A DNA stretch of 34,061 bases from Ilumatobacteraceae bacterium (lineage in GTDB: Bacteria; Actinomycetota; Acidimicrobiia; Acidimicrobiales; Ilumatobacteraceae): the NCBI GenBank assembly GCA_017859785.1, contig JAFMMJ010000017.1, positions 1 to 34,061 of the forward strand, given 5' to 3'. Shown piece by piece: positions 1-7,027 of the stretch. The notes under the pieces are model-generated. The model did no database searches. It worked only from the letters and a program-made list of their open reading frames with translations, and had not been told where the DNA came from. How positions within the stretch are numbered: the first letter of the stretch is position 1; each line of letters begins with the position of its first letter. The translations under genes were made by a program, and so were the position numbers.

Positions 1-1331
1 TCCACCCAGGCCTCGCCCCCCATGGCGGCGGCGTGCTCGGCGACAAGAGCAAGCCCGAGGCCGGTGCCGACACGGTGTCGGGCGGCACTGCCCCGGGCGA
101 ATCGTTCGAAGATTCGTTCGCGCTCGCTGGCGGCGACCCCGGGCCCCTCATCCTCCACGGCGAGGAGCAGTGTGCCGACGCGATCTCCGGGTTCGATCGA
201 GACGCGCGTCGCTCCACCGGCGTGGTGGGCGGCGTTCTCGAGGAGGTTGCCGAGGATCCGCTCGAGACGAACCTTGTCGACCACAGCGCGGCGTGGAGCA
301 CCTCGCTCCACTTCGATCGGAACTTCGGGCGTCGCGGAGCGCGAAGCGACGCGCTGGGCCCACTCGACGAGATCGAGTTCCTCCGCGTGGCCGTCGACGG
401 CCCCGGCGTCGAGGCGCGACAACTCGAGGAGGTCGATGACCATCGAGTCGAATCGTCGAACCTGCTCCACGAGCAGGTCGAGGGCTTGTCGAGAGCGGTC
501 GCCGAGTTCATCGCGACGGGCGGCGAGCACCTCAACGGCGGCGGTCATCGCGGTGATCGGCGACCGCAACTCGTGGCTGACATCGGAGGCGAAACGGGCC
601 TCGCGCTCGATCCTCGCTTGCACAGCGTCGGCCATGTCGTTGAACGAACGCACGAGTCGGTCGAGTTCGGGGTCGTCGGAGTTGTCGAGGCGGGCATCGA
701 GGGCGCCCTGGGCGATATCGCCCGCGGCGTCCGCTACCCGGGTCAGTGGCTTGAGTAGCCCGCGGCTCGTCGTGAAGCCGAAGAAGGTGGCGAAGAGCGC
801 GGCGAGTACCGAACCGATCAAGAGGGCGGTCACGATGATGCGGAGTGTTCGCTCGGTCGATCCGAGAGGGAAGGCCTCCACGTAGGAGGTGTCGTACGCG
901 GCGATGTGCACACCGATACCGAGGTACGGCTCCCCGTCGTACACGAATTGCTGTTGGCCCGACTGGGTGCGCTCCACCGAGTCGAGCAGCTCGGTTGGGA
1001 AGGCCGAGGCGGGGAACTGCAGGAAGAGCGGGATGTACGGACGGGTCAGCATGCTGAATCCGCCCGGCTCGACATCGAGGGTGAGGAAGGAGTCGGAGAT
1101 GACCTTGCTGTCGAGGCCGCCGGAGGGGAGGAGCGCCTGGTCGAAGGCGTTCTTGACGGCGAGGGCGTTGTCGAAGGCGGACGATCGCGCGGCCGATACG
1201 CGCTGGTCGAGCAGGGAGTCGCGAGCGATCGAGTAGGTGGCGGTGGTCAGGCCGAGTCCGGCGAGGAGCCCGATGAGCCCGAAGAACAGCGCGACCCGGG
1301 TGCTGAGGCGGGGTGATCGCAGACGGGCCAT
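1..1331 (-). CDS. Sensor histidine kinase, partial (C-terminal end outside the window)
   Basis: Membrane sensor kinase that should phosphorylate the response regulator encoded divergently at 1570. Reading the minus strand from ATG 1331 gives 443 open codons. They show a first membrane helix (about residues 10-35), an extracytoplasmic sensor region of roughly 125 residues, a second helix (RIIVTALLIGSVLAALFATF), a HAMP linker, a HisKA dimerisation helix with the phospho-acceptor in FASDVSHELRSPI, an N box (NLLENAAHHA), G1 (DEGPGV), F box (IFERFARG) and G2 (GTGLGLALV). The frame runs off the window just after G2, so only the last few dozen residues are missing. The ATG is preceded by AACACT at a 6-nt gap, a weak leaderless -10 mirrored by CACACT before the partner regulator. 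An in-frame GTG at 1349 is a less likely start. The signal sensed cannot be read from the sequence. Confidence 0.93.
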   Translation of the reverse strand, partial: MARLRSPRLSTRVALFFGLIGLLAGLGLTTATYSIARDSLLDQRVSAARSSAFDNALAVKNAFDQALLPSGGLDSKVISDSFLTLDVEPGGFSMLTRPYIPLFLQFPASAFPTELLDSVERTQSGQQQFVYDGEPYLGIGVHIAAYDTSYVEAFPLGSTERTLRIIVTALLIGSVLAALFATFFGFTTSRGLLKPLTRVADAAGDIAQGALDARLDNSDDPELDRLVRSFNDMADAVQARIEREARFASDVSHELRSPITAMTAAVEVLAARRDELGDRSRQALDLLVEQVRRFDSMVIDLLELSRLDAGAVDGHAEELDLVEWAQRVASRSATPEVPIEVERGAPRRAVVDKVRLERILGNLLENAAHHAGGATRVSIEPGDRVGTLLLAVEDEGPGVAASERERIFERFARGSAARHRVGTGLGLALVAEHAAAMGGEAWV

Positions 1332-1410
1332 CTGGACAGTGTTGCGCACGAGGGGAGAGGCGAATGACGCGGGATCGGCGCTGCTCGATGGAGAAGCCGA
1401 GGTTCCGCCG

Positions 1411-1455
1411 CTGCCGGTGAGGCACCAGGGGGAGGGAGGTACCTCACCGGGGCAG
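1411..1455. repeat. Imperfect inverted repeat (12-bp arms)
   Basis: The left arm CTGCCGGTGAGG (1411-1422) pairs with the right arm at 1442-1455 (CCTCACC, GG, GGCAG) if two G residues bulge. The core CCGGTGAGG/CCTCACCGG is a perfect 9-bp match across a purine-rich 19-nt spacer. It could be a regulator operator or a hairpin in a divergent transcript. No T-tract follows, so a terminator is unlikely. Confidence 0.55.
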
Positions 1456-1527
1456 CGTGAACAGATCTCATGATGCAGGGGTCCTGTGACGCGCCGGTGC
1501 CCGTTCTGTGCGATTTGTGTAACAAAA

Positions 1528-1554
1528 CGCGACCTCCTCGCGGATGGGGTCGCG
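1528..1554. promoter_or_regulatory. Inverted repeat upstream of the response regulator start
   Basis: CGCGACC (1528-1534) and GGTCGCG (1548-1554) form a 7-bp inverted repeat with a 13-nt spacer. It lies immediately upstream of the putative -10 CACACT (1558-1563). The position suits an operator covering the -35 region, but the function is inferred from placement only. Confidence 0.35.
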
Positions 1555-1569
1555 TGGCACACTTGCCTC

Positions 1570-2262
1570 GTGGATTCGCTGCTGTTCGTGGAGGACGATG
1601 ACGCGATCCGCCTCGCTCTTCGTCTCGCCCTCGAGGACGAGGGCTACGAGGTGCACGAGGCGTCCGATGGGGCGTCCGGGCTCGTCCAATTCGGCCAGCA
1701 CCATCCTGATCTCGTCCTCCTCGACCTTCGCCTTCCGGATCTGTCGGGTTTCGAGGTCTGTCGAGCGCTTCGCGCGACCTCGACGGTGCCGATCATCATC
1801 ATCACGGCCCAGACCGAGACTCAGGACCTCGTCGCGGGGCTGGAGGCGGGAGCCGATGATTACGTCACCAAGCCGGTGGTGCCGAAGGAACTCGCGGCGA
1901 GGATCCGGGCGCTGTTACGCCGGGCGAAGCTCTCACCCGCGCCGGAGGACTCCGGCCGCTCGGGTGTGGAGCGTTTCGGGAGCGTCACCCTCGATCGTGA
2001 GCGCCAGGTGGTCGCGAGAAATGACGTGGAGATCTCGGTGACCCGAACGGAGTATCGGCTCCTCTGCGAGTTCGCCGATCATGTCGGCGCGGTGCTCAGC
2101 CGCGATCAGTTGCTCGAGCGGGTCTGGGGATACGAGTACCTCGGTGATTCTCGGCTCGTCGACGCGCATGTGCGCCGACTTCGTCTGAAGATCGAGGACG
2201 CCCCCGATGATCCGCGGTTGATCGTGACGGTGCGCGGTCTCGGCTATCGGCTGATGGCCTGA
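1570..2262 (+). CDS. OmpR-family response regulator (MtrA-like)
   Basis: DNA-binding response regulator, 230 aa from GTG 1570. The receiver domain has the acidic cluster D9-D11, phospho-acceptor D52 in LVLLDLRLPD, T79 and K101 (YVTKPV). A winged-helix effector follows at about residues 130-230, with the typical end RLVDAHVRRLRLKIED ... TVRGLGYRL, close in style to actinobacterial MtrA. An ATG at 1486 is in frame, but it would add 28 Cys-rich residues unlike any receiver start. GTG 1570 begins the first beta strand and has CACACT 6 nt upstream. The divergent kinase at 1-1331 is the likely partner. Promoter targets cannot be deduced, although the inverted repeats just upstream make self-regulation plausible. 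Confidence 0.93.
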   Translation: MDSLLFVEDDDAIRLALRLALEDEGYEVHEASDGASGLVQFGQHHPDLVLLDLRLPDLSGFEVCRALRATSTVPIIIITAQTETQDLVAGLEAGADDYVTKPVVPKELAARIRALLRRAKLSPAPEDSGRSGVERFGSVTLDRERQVVARNDVEISVTRTEYRLLCEFADHVGAVLSRDQLLERVWGYEYLGDSRLVDAHVRRLRLKIEDAPDDPRLIVTVRGLGYRLMA

Positions 2263-2265
2263 GGC

Positions 2266-3030
2266 TCAGTTCGCCTCGGGCGACCAGCGGGGTGGGCGTC
2301 GCTCGGCGAAGGCGGCCATGCCTTCCGCGGCGTCGGGCGACGAGAAGAGCCGTTCGCTCAGGGCACGCATCTCAGCGAACGCGATGGTGCGATCGACGCC
2401 CGGCACCGAGGCGAGCAGCCGTTTCGTTGCCGCGACCGCATCGGGGGCTCCTCGGAGCACGCCAGCGCAGATCTCATCGACGGTTTCCACGACGTCGGAG
2501 GTCACGTGGGTGACCAGTCCAATGTCGCGTGCCTCAGCGGCGTCGAACCGCTCGCCGGTGAGCATGGCCGCGGCGATGCGCCCAGGCGCGACGCGGCGCA
2601 GGATCGGGACGGCGATGATCGCCGGGGCGACTCCGATGCGCACCTCAGTGAGGGCGAAGTCGACCGAGGTGTCGACCACGACGAGGTCGCAGGACGCCAT
2701 GAGACCGATTCCACCAGCGCGGACGGCACCCCGAACGGCGGCGATTGTCGGACGCTCGGTGTCCATGAGGCGTTCGAGAGCGGCGACCATCGGCCCAGAG
2801 TCCGGTGGACCCGCTGACCGTTCGCGCAGGTCGGCCCCCGAGCAGAACGCAGGTCCGGCGTGGGTGAGCACGATCGCTCTCGCGGCGGCCTCCTCGGCTT
2901 GATCAAGGGCGCGGTGGAGCTCCTCGAGGAGTTGGCGCGATAGGGCGTTTCGGTTGTGCTGGGAGTCGAGGGTGATCGTCGCGATCCCCCGGTCAATGTC
3001 GAGGCGCACCAATTCCGTGTCGTTCGCCAT
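2266..3030 (-). CDS. Enoyl-CoA hydratase/isomerase (crotonase) family protein
   Basis: Crotonase-fold protein of 254 aa, the normal size. It shows the N-terminal ATITLDSQHNRNALS strand-turn, the CoA and oxyanion segment FCSGADLRE, and the second oxyanion region RGAVRAGGIGLMASCD, followed by ALTEVRIGVAP. Aligned with mitochondrial enoyl-CoA hydratase, the second acid/base Glu is kept (LTEVRIG). The first (GGGCE in hydratases) is replaced by Gly (AGGIG), so classical hydration is doubtful. Isomerase, hydrolase or another crotonase chemistry is possible. It converges on the response regulator with a 3-bp gap and follows dinG by 33 bp. Its own leaderless promoter is likely (TACCGT, 6 nt, ATG). 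Confidence 0.88.
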   Translation of the reverse strand: MANDTELVRLDIDRGIATITLDSQHNRNALSRQLLEELHRALDQAEEAAARAIVLTHAGPAFCSGADLRERSAGPPDSGPMVAALERLMDTERPTIAAVRGAVRAGGIGLMASCDLVVVDTSVDFALTEVRIGVAPAIIAVPILRRVAPGRIAAAMLTGERFDAAEARDIGLVTHVTSDVVETVDEICAGVLRGAPDAVAATKRLLASVPGVDRTIAFAEMRALSERLFSSPDAAEGMAAFAERRPPRWSPEAN

Positions 3031-3036
3031 GGGCGC

Positions 3037-3042
3037 ACGGTA
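3037..3042 (-). promoter_or_regulatory. Leaderless -10 element of the crotonase gene
   Basis: On the minus strand TACCGT is followed by 6 nt (GCGCCC) and then ATG 3030. There is no Shine-Dalgarno sequence. The geometry matches the other TANNNT elements in this window. Confidence 0.55.
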
Positions 3043-3063
3043 GACGGATTGGCCGATCGGCGG

Positions 3064-4950
3064 TCAGTCGGTGATCGCCCGCAGGAACCGCTCCGCCTCG
3101 GCTCGGTCGCGGGTGCGTCGCATGGGCGGCAGGGCGGAGATGAGATCCCAGCGGTAGCCGGCGGTGCCGAGGCGGCGGTCGAGCACGGCGACCACCCCTC
3201 GGTCGGCGTCATTGCGGATGAGGCGGCCGCTGGCCTGGGCGAGCATGGTCGCGGCGCGCGGGAGGTCGATTTGGCCGAACGCGGCGCGGCCGAGTCGGTC
3301 GCGTCGGGCCGACAGCAGCGGGTCGTCGGGTCGCGGGAACGGGATCCGGTCGATCACAACGAGCGAGAGTGTGCGGCCGGGCACGTCGACCCCTTGGAAG
3401 AGTCCAGCAGTGGCAAAGAGACACGTCGACTCGTCCTCGGCGAAGGCGGCGACGAGGGCTGGTTTCGGGAGGTCACGCTGGGTGAGGATGGTGTGAGGGA
3501 CCTGTCCGGTGAGGGCGGCCGCGGCTTCATCCATTGCTGCCCAACTGGTGAAGAGCGCCAAGGTCCGGCCGCCGGCGGCGGTGATGAGCGCGGCGAGTTC
3601 CTCGTGGGTGGCGGCTCGGAACGCCGGGTCGTTCGGGGCGGGCAGGTGCATCGCGCAATAGAGGAGCGAGTTCTCGCCGTAATCGAAGGGGCTCCCAACG
3701 TCGATGACCTCTGGCTCGGGCAGGCCGATGCGTTCGGGAAGGGAGCGAGGCACGGTGGCTGAGGTGAGGATCGCGGTGCGGCGCGACCAGACACCGGCCG
3801 CCATGGTGGGCCCGACGTCGAGCGGGGCGATCTCGAGTGACGGAGATCCTGGGGCGCCCGAGACGAAGGCGACCGTGTCGGCCGACGGTGACAGCGTCCG
3901 GTCGATCATCTCGGTGGATCGGGTGAGGATGACCTGCGCGCGCAACCGACGTTGACGGGCGTCCTCGACGTCGGTCTCGATGGCGTTGACGACTGCCGAG
4001 GCCCGTTCGAGAGCGCCTCGGGCGGTGACGAGAGCCGAGGTGACATCGGAGGGGAGCGGGATCTCGAGTCGCTCGCCCCGGTGACCCTCGATCACTTCCC
4101 CGAAGGCGACTCCGGCGTCGGCGATCGAGGCGATGAGGGAGGGGTCGTCGATGATTCGGCGGACGGTCGATGCCACGGTCGCGAACCGGCCGGGGGAGAG
4201 GTCGACACCGACGGTGTCGCTCATGACGTCCTCAAGGACGTGGGCTTCGTCGAAGACGACGATGTCATGTTCGGGCAGGATCGCGTCATCGGCACCGACG
4301 TTCAGCCCGTAGAGGTGCGTGTTGACCACGACGACATCAGCGGTGGACGCGCGATCGCGGGCGACCTCGGCGAAGCAGGTCGAGCCGAGCGGGCAACGGT
4401 TCGCCCCTGGGCACTCGTCGGAGGTGACGCTCACCGCCCGCCATACCGCTGGGTCGGGGAGCCGGTCGAGTTCGGCTTGGTCGCCGGTCTCGCTCGACTC
4501 GGCCCAGTCGGCGAGCGCTGCGATCTCGTCGCGCCGGCCGTCGCCGAGCCCCTCAAGGGCGAGTTGATCGTCTCCGGAGGACACCTCTGCGAGCCGTTGG
4601 CGGCAGAGGTAGTTGGACCGCCCCTTCAGTACGGCCCACTCGAGTTCTCGGCCGAGAGGTTCGCGAAGATGCTCGGCGAGGAAGGGGAGATCCTTGGTAG
4701 CCAGCTGGTCCTGCAGGGCTTTCGTGGCGGTGGCCACCACGACGGTACGCCCGGCGCGCATCGCGGGGACGAGATAGGCGAGCGTCTTTCCCGTACCGGT
4801 TCCGGCTTGCACCACCAGATGCCGCCCCTCGGCGATGGCGCGGTCGACGGCGTCGGCCATCTCCCGTTGTCCTGGTCGTCGCTCAGCGGCGGGCAGGGCC
4901 GATGTGGCGATGTCGAGAAGCTCGCCGACGCCGAGCGGAGCGTCACTCAA
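3064..4950 (-). CDS. dinG: ATP-dependent DNA helicase DinG-like (XPD/Rad3 superfamily)
   Basis: Superfamily 2 iron-sulfur helicase, 628 aa, predicted to unwind DNA 5'-3' and act on R-loops, D-loops or stalled forks. Visible elements are the Q-motif-like RPGQREMADAV, Walker A AGTGTGKT (about residues 49-56), the four cysteines C116, C180, C186 and C192 expected to hold a 4Fe-4S cluster (YLCRQRL ... DECPGANRCPLGSTC), the DEAH box (234-237), and the C-terminal motifs VVIDRIPFPRPDDP and QASGRLIR. No N-terminal exonuclease domain is present. The start is TTG 4950, which overlaps the TGA stop of uppS by four bases, so translation is probably coupled. Starting at the next ATG would remove the Q-motif. 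The uppS linkage looks like compact packing rather than a shared pathway. Confidence 0.92.
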   Translation of the reverse strand: MSDAPLGVGELLDIATSALPAAERRPGQREMADAVDRAIAEGRHLVVQAGTGTGKTLAYLVPAMRAGRTVVVATATKALQDQLATKDLPFLAEHLREPLGRELEWAVLKGRSNYLCRQRLAEVSSGDDQLALEGLGDGRRDEIAALADWAESSETGDQAELDRLPDPAVWRAVSVTSDECPGANRCPLGSTCFAEVARDRASTADVVVVNTHLYGLNVGADDAILPEHDIVVFDEAHVLEDVMSDTVGVDLSPGRFATVASTVRRIIDDPSLIASIADAGVAFGEVIEGHRGERLEIPLPSDVTSALVTARGALERASAVVNAIETDVEDARQRRLRAQVILTRSTEMIDRTLSPSADTVAFVSGAPGSPSLEIAPLDVGPTMAAGVWSRRTAILTSATVPRSLPERIGLPEPEVIDVGSPFDYGENSLLYCAMHLPAPNDPAFRAATHEELAALITAAGGRTLALFTSWAAMDEAAAALTGQVPHTILTQRDLPKPALVAAFAEDESTCLFATAGLFQGVDVPGRTLSLVVIDRIPFPRPDDPLLSARRDRLGRAAFGQIDLPRAATMLAQASGRLIRNDADRGVVAVLDRRLGTAGYRWDLISALPPMRRTRDRAEAERFLRAITD

Positions 4951-5645
4951 CGCACGAGGTCCAGTGCGCGGTCGAGGTCGTCAGCGTCGAAGTCGGGCCA
5001 TGAGGCGTCAGTGAAATGGATGGCGGCCCCGGCGGCCTGCCACAGCAGGAAGTTCGACACCCTCATCTCGCCGCTGGTGCGCACGAGCACGTCGACGTCA
5101 GGCAGTTCGGGGTCGTACAGGTGTGCGGCGAGGCGGTCGGCATCGACGGTGCCCGTCGTCGATCGCAGCGTTCGGACGGCGGCCATCAGTTCGGCGCGGC
5201 CGCCGTAGTCGAAGGCGACGGTGAGGGTCATCCCGGTATTCGACGAGGTGTCGTTGATCGCTCGCCGAATCGCACGCTGCACGTATTTCGGCGTTCGGGC
5301 CTCCGGGCCGTCGAAGGGTCGTCCGATCCATCGAACCCGAACATTGTTCTCGTTGAGTTCCTCGAGCCGTCCGAAGAGCCGCTCATGGAGTCCGAGGATG
5401 TGCCGCACCTCGGCTCGTGGCCGCACCCAGTTCTCGGTCGAGAATCCGAACACGGTGAGCCAGCCGACTCCCCTCGCGACGCAGGCGCGCACAACCTCGG
5501 CGAGGTTCTCCTCCCCGGCGGTGTGCCCGGCGGTGCGAGGGAGCGAACGCTGCTCCGCCCAACGGCCGTTGCCGTCCATGATGCAGGCGACGTGGAGCGG
5601 CCGGTCGTGCCTGGGGTGCTCGAGAGGTGTGTGAGAGGTCGCCAC
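4947..5645 (-). CDS. uppS: Catalytic cis-prenyltransferase (undecaprenyl-diphosphate synthase) lacking the RxG tail
   Basis: Cis-prenyltransferase, 232 aa, condensing isopentenyl diphosphate onto an allylic diphosphate to make the polyprenyl carrier for peptidoglycan. All the substrate motifs are intact: MDGNGRWA with the metal-binding D24, AGH (H41), FSTEN with S69, E71, N72 and then R75, FDYGGR (145-150), RTSGE (189-193) and SNFLLWQ (197-203). Two features are abnormal. The usual YAELYF segment reads GAAIHF, so the conserved Glu is A208. The protein also ends at LDRALDLVR, about ten residues before the RRFGG (RxG) motif that normally finishes the active site. The stop is read directly, and neither other frame restores the tail. 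The gene is divergent from a paralogue that has exactly these missing pieces. GTG 5645 lies 9 nt after TAACGT. dinG is coupled downstream. Confidence 0.95.
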   Translation of the reverse strand: MATSHTPLEHPRHDRPLHVACIMDGNGRWAEQRSLPRTAGHTAGEENLAEVVRACVARGVGWLTVFGFSTENWVRPRAEVRHILGLHERLFGRLEELNENNVRVRWIGRPFDGPEARTPKYVQRAIRRAINDTSSNTGMTLTVAFDYGGRAELMAAVRTLRSTTGTVDADRLAAHLYDPELPDVDVLVRTSGEMRVSNFLLWQAAGAAIHFTDASWPDFDADDLDRALDLVR

Positions 5646-5654
5646 GGGAGAACC

Positions 5655-5660
5655 ACGTTA
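5655..5660 (-). promoter_or_regulatory. -10 element of uppS
   Basis: TAACGT on the minus strand lies 9 nt before GTG 5645 with no Shine-Dalgarno. It sits between the two divergent cis-prenyltransferase genes, so both promoters share under 45 bp and could interfere with or co-regulate each other. Confidence 0.45.
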
Positions 5661-5675
5661 GCGATGGCCTCGTGC

Positions 5676-5681
5676 GAGAAT
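5676..5681 (+). promoter_or_regulatory. Putative extended -10 of the uppS-like gene
   Basis: TGC plus GAGAAT (5673-5681) resembles an extended -10. It is 6 nt from GTG 5688, the same gap as at other leaderless starts here. The match is weaker than TAGCCT-type boxes, but it favours GTG 5688 over ATG 5664. Confidence 0.35.
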
Positions 5682-5687
5682 GGGCCG

Positions 5688-6281
5688 GTGACGTCTGGTG
5701 TGACGGAGGCGATCGGAGCGGCGGCGAGCGATCAGATGGGGCCTGCTCATGTCCTCGTCGTCGGTGGCTCGACCGGCGATTGGGATGCGCTCGGAGGTTC
5801 CGCTTGGGCGACGAGACGACGCTCGCTGGGTGAGCTCGCGGCGCAACTGGGTGTCGAGTGGTTGACGATTCGTCCGTACTCGGTCGAGGGTGTGGCGGGA
5901 CTCGCTGGCCGTCTCAAGTCCGCGAATGATGCAGCGCCGGTCACCGTCACCGTCGAGCCGGTTGGGTGTTGCACGGTGATCGTCGATCCAGCGGCGGATG
6001 GGCGCGAGCGGTTCGCGGCCGCCATGCGATCGCTCAGCGGCGATCCGGTGAACGAGGCCTCCGTGGCCGGTGTGCTCTATGAGCCGGCCGATTGCGAACC
6101 CGACCTCGTGCTCGTGCTCGGGCCCCCTACGCGCCTTCCGCCCTCTTTGGTGTGGGAACTCGCCTATGCCGAACTTGTCTTCATGGAGGTTCCCTGGGGT
6201 GATCTCAAGCCGGATCACCTGGCGGAGGCTGTGGCCGAGTACGCCGGCCGCCGGCGCCGCTTCGGCGGACTCGACGCGTGA
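5688..6281 (+). CDS. Degenerate cis-prenyltransferase paralogue, putative NgBR/Nus1-like accessory subunit
   Basis: A 197-aa protein recognisable as a UppS homologue by its fold-defining segments. AHVLVVGG aligns with HVACIMDG, GVEWLTIRPYSVEG with GVGWLTVFGFSTEN, and EPDLVLVLGPPTRLPPSLVWELAYAELVF with the RTSGE-SNFLLWQ-YAELYF block. Catalytic residues are gone: the Asp of MDGNGRWA, the AGH His, the Asn of STEN and the RTSGE Arg/Ser. The C-terminal YAE (E162) and GRRRRFGG (R191-F192-G193) are retained, precisely the features missing from the divergent uppS. It is also shorter than a full UppS, with the helical middle compressed. An alternative start is ATG 5664 (205 aa). Its stop overlaps recO by four bases, the slot uppS often occupies beside recO. 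I infer a non-catalytic partner subunit. A decaying duplicate is the alternative, but an open frame and selective retention argue against it. Confidence 0.78.
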   Translation: MTSGVTEAIGAAASDQMGPAHVLVVGGSTGDWDALGGSAWATRRRSLGELAAQLGVEWLTIRPYSVEGVAGLAGRLKSANDAAPVTVTVEPVGCCTVIVDPAADGRERFAAAMRSLSGDPVNEASVAGVLYEPADCEPDLVLVLGPPTRLPPSLVWELAYAELVFMEVPWGDLKPDHLAEAVAEYAGRRRRFGGLDA

Positions 6282-7006
6282 AGGAGCTGTATCGCGACGA
6301 GGCGGTGGTGTTGCGCACCTACCGCCTGCGAGAGTCCGACCGAATCGTCGTGCTGCTCACCAAGGAGCACGGGAAGGTTCGGGCGGTCGCGCACGGAGTC
6401 AGGAAGACCAACTCGAAGTTCGGGGGGCGGCTCGAGCCGATGAGTCATGTCTTGGTGCAGCTGCGTCGTGGCCGCGAGCTCGACACGGTCACCCAGGTCG
6501 AGTCGGTCGATCGGCTCGGGCCGATGCTCTCCTCCCTCGATCGGACCTCTCAGGGGATGGCGGCGATCGAGGCGGTCGAGCAGCTCGCCCTTGATCGCGA
6601 GCCGACCCCGCAGTTGTTCCGCTCGACGGTTGGGGTGCTGCGCACGATCGCGGAGCGTCCGTCTTCGATGAACGTGCCGGCGTTCTATTGGAAACTGCTC
6701 GCTGCCGAGGGGCTGAGCCCGATGCTCGATGCCTGTGTGCGATGCGAGGAGTCAGGGGATGGTGTCGAGATCGTTGCCTTCGACCTCGACGAGGGTGGGG
6801 TGCTCTGTCGCAACTGCCGTTCAGGGGTGTCGCTGTCACCGGCCGCGCTCTCACTGCTGCGCGCGGTGCTCGGCGGCCGACTCAACGAGGCGCTCGCCGC
6901 GCCGGAGAGCCCCGCCACTCACGAGGTCGGCTTGCTCGCGACGAGAGCGATGGAGCACCACCTCGAGCGACGCCTCAAGACGATCGCACTGTTCGAACGC
7001 CACTGA
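6278..7006 (+). CDS. recO: DNA repair protein RecO
   Basis: Recombination mediator, 242 aa, that with RecR loads RecA onto SSB-coated single-stranded DNA and anneals strands. The N-terminal OB fold begins YRDEAVVLRTYRLRESDRIV and continues with the basic AHGVRKTNSKFGGRLEP. The C-terminal helical domain has a zinc-binding pair of CxxC motifs (C153/C156, C177/C180), as in Gram-positive-type RecO. GTG 6278 overlaps the upstream TGA in the four-base GTGA arrangement, so it is translationally coupled to the uppS-like gene. glyS follows 21 bp downstream with its own promoter. This order preserves the recO-uppS and recO-glyS neighbourhood seen in other actinobacteria. Confidence 0.94.
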   Translation: MKELYRDEAVVLRTYRLRESDRIVVLLTKEHGKVRAVAHGVRKTNSKFGGRLEPMSHVLVQLRRGRELDTVTQVESVDRLGPMLSSLDRTSQGMAAIEAVEQLALDREPTPQLFRSTVGVLRTIAERPSSMNVPAFYWKLLAAEGLSPMLDACVRCEESGDGVEIVAFDLDEGGVLCRNCRSGVSLSPAALSLLRAVLGGRLNEALAAPESPATHEVGLLATRAMEHHLERRLKTIALFERH

Positions 7007-7013
7007 GCCTCCC

Positions 7014-7019
7014 TAGCCT
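7014..7019 (+). promoter_or_regulatory. Leaderless -10 element of glyS
   Basis: TAGCCT is followed by 8 nt and GTG 7028, without a Shine-Dalgarno sequence. It lies in the short gap after the recO stop. Confidence 0.6.
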
Positions 7020-7027
7020 GTGGGGTC

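Larger units (their letters stand above)
1332..1569. promoter_or_regulatory. Divergent promoter region of the two-component system
   Basis: This 238-bp gap separates two divergent genes and holds no convincing ORF. It contains a long imperfect inverted repeat (1411-1455), a 13-bp near-palindrome TTTGTGTAACAAA (1514-1526) and a 7-bp inverted repeat CGCGACC/GGTCGCG (1528-1554). Weak leaderless -10 hexamers abut both genes: AACACT on minus at 1343-1338 and CACACT on plus at 1558-1563. It is the natural place for autoregulation by the encoded response regulator. Confidence 0.6.

Noticed and set aside
22-885. Plus-strand open frames across the first 900 bases
   Set aside because: They are shadows of the histidine kinase read on the minus strand, whose domains are continuous to the window edge.
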